Source: Candidatus Woesearchaeota archaeon CG10_big_fil_rev_8_21_14_0_10_32_9
GTDB taxonomy: Archaea > Nanobdellota > Nanobdellia > Woesearchaeales > 21-14-0-10-32-9
Assembly: GCA_002762915.1 (NCBI GenBank)
Contig: PCYF01000046.1
Location: 1-15,961, forward strand
Length of the DNA stretch: 15,961 nt
Direction of reading: 5' to 3'
Numbering within the stretch: position 1 is the stretch's first letter; the number at the start of each line of letters is the position of its first letter. Below the pieces are notes generated by a model. It searched no databases. It was given only the letters and a program-made list of their open reading frames with translations, and was not told the DNA's origin. Of the stretch, positions 6,901 to 11,946 are shown one piece after another. The translations under genes and the position numbers were made by a program.

Positions 6901-7416
6901 TATTCCGTACGCTGTTTGTAATCCTGTGTTAAACCATTGCGGACTATTTGGCGCAACCATTTGATTTATTATCATATATACTGTTTCTTCATAGAAATTA
7001 TTAGCATCTTCTTCAGTTTTGAAATATGAATATTTTGATCCCCATTCTTTCCAGCATATTGCCAATCTATGTGCAACTTGTTTTATGCTTTGTTCGGTTC
7101 CTAACAATTGTTTTCCTGTTTTCGGATCTAATATTGGCTTTCCACTTACAGAAAATTGTGGAACTCCACTTTTTCGTATATATTTTTGAGCAAGAATATC
7201 TGTTGCCATTTGACTCCAAAATTTTGGAACTTCGATATCGTTTACTTCATATACTGTGGAGCCATTTGCATTTTTTATTACAGAATTTCTTTTTTCAAAT
7301 TCAAACATATCAAAAGGATGCTGAGAGGAATCAGTTAATATTTTTTTAAATGTTAAACCATTTTCGTTGTATTTGTACAAGTTGTTTTCCGTTGTTTTTT
7401 GTTTTCGATCTTCCAT
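3964..7416 (-). CDS. nrdJ: class II (adenosylcobalamin-dependent) ribonucleoside-diphosphate reductase
   Basis: This 1150-aa enzyme reduces ribonucleotides to deoxyribonucleotides using a B12-derived radical. All expected catalytic residues are present. NPCSE at 474-478 holds the thiyl-radical Cys476 with Asn474 and Glu478. Cys204 (HACFIQS) and Cys487 (TACNLASINL) correspond to the disulfide pair of the family, and PTGTIG is at 675-680. The N-terminus goes straight into the PFDMFEFEKR and VPKFWSQMATDI stretches, with no ATP-cone. The region 745-790 (LNSPGIDHEKL to KWTLGEDF) and a TSCPD-type domain (about 965-1065) are characteristic of this long form. The C-terminus is a cysteine-rich zinc-ribbon or redox tail (Cys1123, 1126, 1137, 1140, 1143, 1149). 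GGGGAG sits 4 bases before the ATG. It lies 60 bases downstream of nrdR, almost certainly in one operon under NrdR control. Length and motifs fit the intact family. Confidence 0.96.
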   Translation of the reverse strand: MEDRKQKTTENNLYKYNENGLTFKKILTDSSQHPFDMFEFEKRNSVIKNANGSTVYEVNDIEVPKFWSQMATDILAQKYIRKSGVPQFSVSGKPILDPKTGKQLLGTEQSIKQVAHRLAICWKEWGSKYSYFKTEEDANNFYEETVYMIINQMVAPNSPQWFNTGLQTAYGITGSPQGHHYADPETGEVKLSEDAYTHPQPHACFIQSIKDDLVNDGGIFDLITREARLFKYGSGTGTNFSNLRGKGERLSGGGQSSGLMSFLLVLDRAAGAIKSGGTTRRAAKMICLDLDHPDIEEFITWKVKEEQKVAALVAGSKICKTHLDNIMKVAYEKKSTSLKENAALRQEVQKAIKVNVPLNYIQRTLQLVRQGKKEIDFPIMDTHYESDAYLTVSGQNSNNSIRIPNKFFEALQKDDDWHLIRRTDGGVQKTIKANELWDKVTYSAWMSADPGVQYDDTINEWHTCPLDGRINASNPCSEYMFLDDTACNLASINLTKFYDDETGEFDIEQYRHTIRIWTTILEISVLMAQFPAKEIARKSFLYRTLGLGYANMGSLLMKMGLAYDSEKGRAIAGSLASILGGESYTTSAELARALGPFKRYEKNKEDMLRVIRNHRRAAYNAKPSEYEGLTIKPTGLKPEHAPEEFLKAAKTTWDNALAWGEEYGYRNAQVTVMAPTGTIGLVMDCDTTGIEPDFALVKFKKLAGGGYFKIVNQSVPSALKKLKYEDEEIKEIINYCAGHGTLLNSPGIDHEKLKTKGFTQEKLDLLEQQLPAMFELKYAFTKWTLGEDFLKEIGFTEEQLEDPTLNVLEALGFKKDEIQTAEQYVCGTMTIEGAPQLKDDHLSVFDCANKCGKTGKRLIEYTGHIKMMAAVQPFISGAISKTINMDKDSTIEDISDAYTESWKLMVKAVALYRDGSKLSQPLNAASEDEAELLMLRDAEDIDENVSQEKIHEQIVYKLKQRKMPHKRSGFVQEAIVGGQKVFLRTGEYENGQIGEIFLDTYKEGASYGALLNCFAIGISKALQYGVPLEEFVDSFTFTRFEPSGPVSGHPVIKNATSILDYVFRVLGYEYLGRKDFVHVKSMEGLDTKTEQAKEAPKEKQLRISGSEAKVFEAKSKGYTGEQCSSCGSMKLKRNGSCAVCEDCGTTTGCS

Positions 7417-7420
7417 TTTT

Positions 7421-7426
7421 CTCCCC
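7421..7426 (-). promoter_or_regulatory. ribosome-binding site of nrdJ
   Basis: The - strand reads GGGGAG, then AAAA, then ATG (7416). A ribosome-binding site fits translation of nrdJ as the second gene of a shared message. Confidence 0.5.
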
Positions 7427-7459
7427 TTATTTTATTTTTGTCCTCTTTTTTTCGTGTTG

Positions 7460-7470
7460 TGCCGTCGGCA
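7460..7470. repeat. 11-bp palindrome between nrdR and nrdJ
   Basis: TGCCGTCGGCA is a 5+1+5 perfect inverted repeat, unusually G+C-rich for this spacer. As RNA it would form a 4-bp hairpin with a 3-base loop just after the nrdR stop. It does not match the NrdR-box pattern. Confidence 0.35.
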
Positions 7471-7476
7471 TATTTA

Positions 7477-7929
7477 CTAATTTTTTTTATTTAACAATTC
7501 AACTTCTTTTTTAAATGAATCCAGATCTTCAAATTCGCGATAAACTGAAGCAAATCTGATGTATGCTATTTGATCTACTTTTTTCAAATATTTCATAACT
7601 AATTCTCCGACTTGTTTTGTTGTGATTTCTTTTTCCATACTATTTCTAATTTTAGATTCTATTTTTGATGCAACGTCATCTACCTTTTCTTGGCTTATAG
7701 GTCTTTTTTGACATGCCAATTGCATTGAACGAATCAATTTTTGTCTGTCAAATATTTCTCTTCGGCCATCTTTTTTTACAAGAATTATGTTTGTTAGTTC
7801 AACTTGTTCATAGGTTGTGAATCTTTTTTCGCATTTTAGGCATTCTCTTCTTCTTCGAGTTATATCTTCCTCTGTTTCTCTAGTTTCAAGAACTTTTGTT
7901 TCGTTGTGATTGCAAAAAGGACATTTCAT
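7477..7929 (-). CDS. nrdR: transcriptional repressor NrdR
   Basis: This 150-aa protein is of normal NrdR length. The N-terminal zinc ribbon has Cys3/Cys6 and Cys30/Cys33 (MKCPFC and ECLKC), with the basic ITRRRREC stretch that contacts DNA. An ATP-cone domain follows (about 47-137), beginning VKKDGRREIFDRQKLIRSM and ending AYIRFASVYREFEDLD, both highly typical. In bacteria NrdR binds ATP/dATP through the cone, changes oligomeric state and represses ribonucleotide reductase genes at paired 16-bp boxes. Here it precedes nrdJ in the same direction, and two box-like palindromes lie 68-114 bases upstream of its start, so it probably also represses itself. NrdR is nearly universal in bacteria and uncommon in archaea, which suggests acquisition. 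The start is supported by GAGATGAT 5 bases upstream. Confidence 0.96.
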   Translation of the reverse strand: MKCPFCNHNETKVLETRETEEDITRRRRECLKCEKRFTTYEQVELTNIILVKKDGRREIFDRQKLIRSMQLACQKRPISQEKVDDVASKIESKIRNSMEKEITTKQVGELVMKYLKKVDQIAYIRFASVYREFEDLDSFKKEVELLNKKN

Positions 7930-7934
7930 AATCT

Positions 7935-7942
7935 ATCATCTC
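7935..7942 (-). promoter_or_regulatory. ribosome-binding site of nrdR
   Basis: The - strand reads GAGATGAT, matching GAGGTGAT at 7 of 8 positions, followed by a 5-base spacer and the ATG at 7929. This implies a leadered transcript, unlike most other first genes in the window. Confidence 0.55.
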
Positions 7943-7996
7943 ATTAAAACAGTGGTGTGTTGCGCTTTTTTCTGAATTGTTGTAAAAGATACAAAA

Positions 7997-8012
7997 ATAC
8001 TGTATATAGTTG
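7997..8012. promoter_or_regulatory. NrdR box 1 (predicted operator)
   Basis: ATACTGTATATAGTTG contains the near-palindrome ACTGTATATAGT (7999-8010). It agrees with the NrdR consensus, roughly ACACWATATATWGTGT, at about 12 of 16 positions. Its centre is 31 bp from box 2. The core CTATATAC on the - strand may double as the nrdR TATA box, so a bound repressor would block the basal factors. Confidence 0.6.
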
Positions 8013-8027
8013 TTTTTTCGTTAAGCA

Positions 8028-8043
8028 ACACTACAAGTAGTGT
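8028..8043. promoter_or_regulatory. NrdR box 2 (predicted operator)
   Basis: ACACTACAAGTAGTGT carries the invariant ACAC and GTGT ends of the NrdR box and is a perfect inverted repeat apart from the two central bases. With one flanking base each side, the arms AACACTAC and GTAGTGTT are fully complementary (8027-8044). It is separated from box 1 by 15 bp. Confidence 0.65.
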
Positions 8044-8058
8044 TTTCTAATTTTGTTG

Positions 8059-8072
8059 AAGTTTATAAACTT
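8059..8072. promoter_or_regulatory. 14-bp perfect palindrome containing TTTATAAA
   Basis: AAGTTTATAAACTT is perfectly self-complementary, centred 30 bp beyond box 2. TTTATAAA could be the TATA box of the nrdR-nrdJ operon, giving a start near 8040 inside box 2. It could instead be a degenerate third operator. It matches the NrdR consensus poorly. Confidence 0.4.
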
Positions 8073-8161
8073 AGTTATAATTCAGAATATAGTTTAGAAA
8101 AAAACTATTGGAAATTGTAGAAAATAATTATTTAAATGAAGCAAATTGTTTGTGAAAGATA

Positions 8162-8167
8162 TTTAAA
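8162..8167 (+). promoter_or_regulatory. TATA box for the 8192 operon (leaderless)
   Basis: The TTTAAA core is centred 27.5 bases before the ATG at 8192, consistent with a leaderless or nearly leaderless message. The rest of 8073-8161 is A/T-rich with a 7-bp inverted repeat, ATAGTTT (8089-8095) and AAACTAT (8102-8108), and no gene. Confidence 0.6.
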
Positions 8168-8191
8168 CTGCCTAATGTTTTTAATCAAAAT

Positions 8192-9160
8192 ATGAGAAAC
8201 GAGAAGGATAATGTGAATGTAAATAAATTAAATAATAAAAATAAAATGAATAATGTACAAGTAAATCTAACTTTTGTTGAAAGAGTAAGAACTAAATTAA
8301 AACTTTTAGTAAGTAAAGATGAGTTGTTCTTTACAAAGAGATGTAATTCTGCAATTGATTTAACAATGGAGTTTGCAAAAGCAAGCGAAGCACAAGAGTT
8401 GTATATTCAAGATCAAGGCGGTTGGATTCATTATGAGAAACTTGGTAAGAAATATTCTTTAAATGAACATAGATTAAAAACAAAGAACGGAATTATTGTC
8501 GAAGAAGAGTTGCAAAACTTAAAGGCTGTAAATAATGTAAATAAAAGCAGGGTTGTACTTATTAATTCTTTACCTGGATATTCGTTTGAAGAAGGCATGA
8601 AAAAAATATCAAGGGAGATTAAAGATAAAAAGTTGTTATTAATTAATGATTGTTGTGGCACTATTGGTTCTGATCAGGCAAAATATGGTGATTTTGCGGT
8701 TTGTAGTTTTGGAAAAGCAAAACCTCTAAGTATTGGTTGTGGGGGATTCATATCCTATGATAAAGAAATCTTGAAAAATTTGGATCCTTTGCAAATGGAG
8801 AACTTTGAAGAGGAACTCATTCAAGAAGAAATAAACGCGTTAAAGATTATAGATTTTGTAAAACTAGATCAAGAAGTAGATAAATTAGAAAAAAAACTAG
8901 AGTTCTGGAAAACACTTTCAAATAATTTAAAAGAAGAGTTAGTAAATGCCGGGTATGTTGTTTTAAACAAAGGTGGACAAGGAATTAACGTTATTGTATC
9001 ATTTGAGAGTTTAACTGATAAGGAAAAGAGTTTTCAAAAAGAAAAATTAATAAAGTATCTTGAGGAAAGAAAGTTAGAGTACACATTATGCCCAAGATAT
9101 ATAAGATCAAATGTTGAGGGAATAAGTGTTGAAGTTAAGAGGGTCTCGTTTATTAGATAA
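8192..9160 (+). CDS. short, diverged DegT/DnrJ-type PLP-enzyme-like protein
   Basis: This 322-aa protein shows traces of the DegT/DnrJ/EryC1/StrS aminotransferase family. LLLINDCCGTIGSDQAKYGD (148-167) resembles the 'v-i-E-D-A-A-Q-A-x-G' strand that binds the PLP ring through Asp153. SFGKAKPLSIGCGG (172-185) resembles 'SFxxxKxLxxGxGG', placing the PLP lysine at Lys177. FTKRCNSAIDLTMEFAKAS (47-65) matches the 'sGrdAl..al' helix near the start of the fold. The usual middle segments are compressed, and the protein is some 40-60 residues shorter than typical members. The first 26 residues are an Asn/Lys-rich low-complexity tail. It may have lost catalysis or act on an unusual substrate; nucleotide-sugar amination is only a family default. 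The zinc-ribbon gene follows after 24 bases in the same operon. Confidence 0.6.
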   Translation: MRNEKDNVNVNKLNNKNKMNNVQVNLTFVERVRTKLKLLVSKDELFFTKRCNSAIDLTMEFAKASEAQELYIQDQGGWIHYEKLGKKYSLNEHRLKTKNGIIVEEELQNLKAVNNVNKSRVVLINSLPGYSFEEGMKKISREIKDKKLLLINDCCGTIGSDQAKYGDFAVCSFGKAKPLSIGCGGFISYDKEILKNLDPLQMENFEEELIQEEINALKIIDFVKLDQEVDKLEKKLEFWKTLSNNLKEELVNAGYVVLNKGGQGINVIVSFESLTDKEKSFQKEKLIKYLEERKLEYTLCPRYIRSNVEGISVEVKRVSFIR

Positions 9161-9174
9161 GAAAATTAAGTGAA

Positions 9175-9180
9175 GGGTGA
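9175..9180 (+). promoter_or_regulatory. ribosome-binding site deciding the zinc-ribbon start
   Basis: GGGTGA is followed by TATT and ATG at 9185. This supports ATG 9185 over the in-frame GTG at 9170, which has no such site. Confidence 0.55.
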
Positions 9181-9184
9181 TATT

Positions 9185-9622
9185 ATGGCATTAAGACAAC
9201 CAGAAAGTATGAGTGATGTGGTTTATTTTACTAGAAGAGTTCTTGAACCAAAAGGAAGAATTGTTGCTTGGGCATTTAAGATTGATTGTCCTAAATGTAA
9301 AAAAGCTTTAATGGGTAAACCAGTTGAAAAAGGCAAAGTAAGAATCAGGGCGACAGAGTATGTTTGTCCTGCTTGTGGCTATTCAGAAGAAAAAGATGAA
9401 CATGAAAAAAAGTTAAAAGTTTCCGTTGAGTATACGTGTCCTTCTTGTAGTAATGAAAGTGAAGCAGAAATTCCATATGTTAGAAAGACGTGGCAAGGTG
9501 TTAAAGCATTTATTTTTGAATGTGGTAAATGTGGAGAAAAAATAGGAATTACAAAGAAGATGAAAGCACCAAAAGTAAAGAAAGGAAAAGCAGTTCCAGT
9601 CATTGATGACGATGATGATTGA
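9185..9622 (+). CDS. double zinc-ribbon protein with acidic tail, function unknown
   Basis: This 145-aa protein has four CxxC knuckles: Cys35/38 (CPKC), Cys61/64 (CPAC), Cys85/88 (CPSC) and Cys113/116 (CGKC). They form two successive zinc ribbons separated by a charged EKDEHEKK linker. A Lys-rich stretch (124-135) and a run of five Asp (141-145) end the chain. The N-terminus (ALRQPESMSDVVYFTRR, 2-18) is not part of the ribbons. Such proteins usually bind nucleic acid or protein partners; nothing here says which. It is translationally downstream of the DegT-like gene (24-base gap, own ribosome-binding site), so the two probably work or are expressed together. Next comes metG with an independent promoter that starts within 8 bases of this gene's stop. 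Confidence 0.88.
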   Translation: MALRQPESMSDVVYFTRRVLEPKGRIVAWAFKIDCPKCKKALMGKPVEKGKVRIRATEYVCPACGYSEEKDEHEKKLKVSVEYTCPSCSNESEAEIPYVRKTWQGVKAFIFECGKCGEKIGITKKMKAPKVKKGKAVPVIDDDDD

Positions 9623-9629
9623 GCAAAGC

Positions 9630-9637
9630 TTTTAAAT
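9630..9637 (+). promoter_or_regulatory. TATA box for metG (leaderless)
   Basis: TTTTAAAT has its TTTAAA core centred 24.5 bases before GTG 9658 and 27.5 before GTG 9661. Transcription should begin at the start codon. Confidence 0.6.
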
Positions 9638-9657
9638 CTCGGTAAACTACAAAGCAA

Positions 9658-11823
9658 GTGGTGGTTAAATTCAAAAAGAAAATACTCGTTACAAGCGCAT
9701 TACCTTATGTTAACAATGTTCCTCATCTAGGAACGATGGTTTGTATAATTAGTGCTGATGTTTATACTAGATTCTTAAGATTAAAAAAAGCAGATGTGAT
9801 TTCTGTTCTTGGTACTGATGAACATGGAACAACTACAGAATCTATTGCTATGTCAATGGGTTTAACACCGCAACAAGCAGTGGATCACTTTTTTAAGATT
9901 CATAAAGAAGTATATGAGTGGTTTAATTGTTCTTTTGATTGCTTTGGTAGAACTTCTTCTAAAGAGAATATAGAAGTAACTCAAGATATTTTTTTAAAAC
10001 TCCATAAAGGAGGATTCATATTAGAGAAAGAAGAAGAACAGATGTTTGATGAGAAAGTAAGTAAGTTTTTATCAGATAGATTTATTGAGGGAACTTGTCC
10101 TTATTGTAAATATGAAGATGCTAGAGGAGATCAGTGTGATAAATGCGGAAAGCTTCTAAATCCTACTGAATTAATAAAACCAAGATCTAAACTTTCTGGA
10201 ACAACCCCTGTGCTAAAAAGTACAAAGCATTTGTACATAAAACTTAATGAGTTACAACCAGAAATAGAAAAACTTCTTGAAGAAAAAAAAGAAACGTGGT
10301 CAGAGAATGCAATTACAACAACAAAAGCTTGGTTGAACGAAGGATTAAGAGAAAGAGCAATAACACGAGATCTTGAATGGGGAATAAAAGTTCCGCTCAA
10401 AGGATATGAGAATAAAGTTTTCTATGTGTGGTTTGATGCCCCAATAGGATATATTGCAATTACAAAAGAATTCAGAAAAGATTGGAAAGAGTGGTGGCAT
10501 AATTCAAAAGACGTTAGACTTGTTCAATTTATGGGTAAAGATAATATTCCTTTCCATTCAGTATTATTTCCCGCATCGTTAATTGGTGCAGATGATAATT
10601 ATACAATTATTGATACGCTTAATGCTAATGAATATTTGAATTATGAGGATACAAAATTTTCTAAGTCAAGAGGAATAGGAGTTTTTGGAGATGATGCAAA
10701 AGAAACAGGAATAGATGCTGATTCATGGAGATATTATTTAATGATTAATCGTCCTGAAAAAACAGATACAAAGTTTACTTGGAAGGATTTGCAGGAAAAA
10801 GTAAATAATGAATTAGCAGGAAATCTTGGAAATCTTGTTAATAGAACTTTAACGTTCATAAATAAATTTTCTGACGGTCAAATTAAAGAAATTACTGAGC
10901 ACTTTGATTATGATGAAGATATTGAAAAAATATTAGAGGCATATGAAAAAATTGAGTTAAAAAAGGCGTTAAAACAAATAATGTCTCTTTCAAAAAAAGC
11001 CAATCAGTATTTCCAGGAGCAAAAGCCTTGGGAAATAATTAAATCGGATGTGAAAAAAGCGGAAAATGCGCTTGCTGTTTTGGCAAACATGATTAAAGAT
11101 CTTGCCATATTGGTTCAGCCAATAATGCCTTCAATCTCGGATAATATCTTTGAGCAATTAAATTTAGAGAGATTATATTCTCTCGATTTATTGAAGAATA
11201 AGATTTCAAATCATTCAATAGGAACTCCCAAAGTTTTATTCAAAAAATTAGAGGATGAACAGATATCAGAATTACAAGAAAAATTTTCTGGGAAACAAAT
11301 TAAACTTCCAAAAGAAGATAAAGAACCTGAAAACGATAAGTCAAAATTAACTCAAACAAAAGAAGCGCTTTCAAAGTTTGACTTAAGAGTTGCGGAAATA
11401 ATTTCTGTAGAAAAGCATCCGCAAGCAGACAAGTTATTTATTGAAAAAATTTCTTTAGGGGACGAGCAAAGAACAATAGTGTCTGGATTAGTGGGACATT
11501 ATTCTGCAGAAGAACTAGTTGGAAAGAAGATAGTTGTCGTTTATAATTTAAAACCTGCCGAATTAAGAGGAGTTTTAAGTCAAGGAATGTTGCTTGCAGC
11601 AGGACAAGGAAAAAAAGTAGGGTTAGTTTTGTGTCCAGATGCAAAACCTGGAACAAAGTTAATGTTCAAAGATGTTCAAATGAATCCAGAGAAAGAAGTT
11701 TCTATTGACGAGTTTTTTTCAGTTGAACTTCGTGCAGAAAAAGGAAAAGTATTTGCAGAATCAATAGAGTTAATTGGTGCGAAAACAACTATTGACAAGG
11801 ATTTAGAAGGAAAAGTTAAGTAA
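9658..11823 (+). CDS. metG: methionyl-tRNA synthetase with C-terminal tRNA-binding domain
   Basis: This 721-aa class I synthetase charges tRNA-Met for initiation and elongation. The Rossmann-fold signature appears as PHLGT (22-26, HIGH motif) and the KMSKS loop as KFSKS (333-337). The zinc knuckle inserted in the catalytic domain has Cys147/150 and Cys160/163. The methionine-pocket region includes VFYVWFDAPIGY (254-265). An alpha-helical anticodon-binding domain covers about 385-520. A charged linker (545-570) leads to an EMAPII/Trbp111-like OB-fold domain (573-680, FDLRVAEI and HPQADKL), which binds tRNA and often mediates dimerisation. Two GTG codons (9658, 9661) could start the protein; both fit the TATA box and nothing upstream encodes conserved sequence. 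The extra C-terminal tail (about 681-721) has no obvious motif. All key motifs are intact. Confidence 0.97.
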   Translation: MVVKFKKKILVTSALPYVNNVPHLGTMVCIISADVYTRFLRLKKADVISVLGTDEHGTTTESIAMSMGLTPQQAVDHFFKIHKEVYEWFNCSFDCFGRTSSKENIEVTQDIFLKLHKGGFILEKEEEQMFDEKVSKFLSDRFIEGTCPYCKYEDARGDQCDKCGKLLNPTELIKPRSKLSGTTPVLKSTKHLYIKLNELQPEIEKLLEEKKETWSENAITTTKAWLNEGLRERAITRDLEWGIKVPLKGYENKVFYVWFDAPIGYIAITKEFRKDWKEWWHNSKDVRLVQFMGKDNIPFHSVLFPASLIGADDNYTIIDTLNANEYLNYEDTKFSKSRGIGVFGDDAKETGIDADSWRYYLMINRPEKTDTKFTWKDLQEKVNNELAGNLGNLVNRTLTFINKFSDGQIKEITEHFDYDEDIEKILEAYEKIELKKALKQIMSLSKKANQYFQEQKPWEIIKSDVKKAENALAVLANMIKDLAILVQPIMPSISDNIFEQLNLERLYSLDLLKNKISNHSIGTPKVLFKKLEDEQISELQEKFSGKQIKLPKEDKEPENDKSKLTQTKEALSKFDLRVAEIISVEKHPQADKLFIEKISLGDEQRTIVSGLVGHYSAEELVGKKIVVVYNLKPAELRGVLSQGMLLAAGQGKKVGLVLCPDAKPGTKLMFKDVQMNPEKEVSIDEFFSVELRAEKGKVFAESIELIGAKTTIDKDLEGKVK

Positions 11824-11902
11824 ATTGAATAAATTAAATTAAATAACTGTGTTAATTAGGTGTGCTAAGTAATCAATTGCTTCTCCGTTATTTTTGGAAA
11901 AG

Positions 11903-11910
11903 TTTTTAAA
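11903..11910 (+). promoter_or_regulatory. TATA box for the giant secreted-protein gene
   Basis: TTTTTAAA has its core centred 39.5 bases before ATG 11947, so the message should start near 11933. This gives a leader of about 14 bases, which contains GGTGA (11940-11944), close to the ATG. The rest of the 123-base gap after metG is A/T-rich with no gene. Confidence 0.5.
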
Positions 11911-11946
11911 GGTAATATTTCAGTAATAGTGGAAGAGCGGGTGAGT

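Noticed and set aside
8089..8108. Inverted repeat ATAGTTT/AAACTAT as a further NrdR box or terminator
   Set aside because: It lacks the ACAC/GTGT ends and has a 6-base A-rich loop. The stem is only A/T plus one G-C pair, common by chance in this composition.
9170..9184. GTG at 9170 as the start of the zinc-ribbon gene
   Set aside because: ATG 9185 has GGGTGA four bases upstream, and the GTG has no such site. The five extra residues would be encoded by the ribosome-binding region itself.
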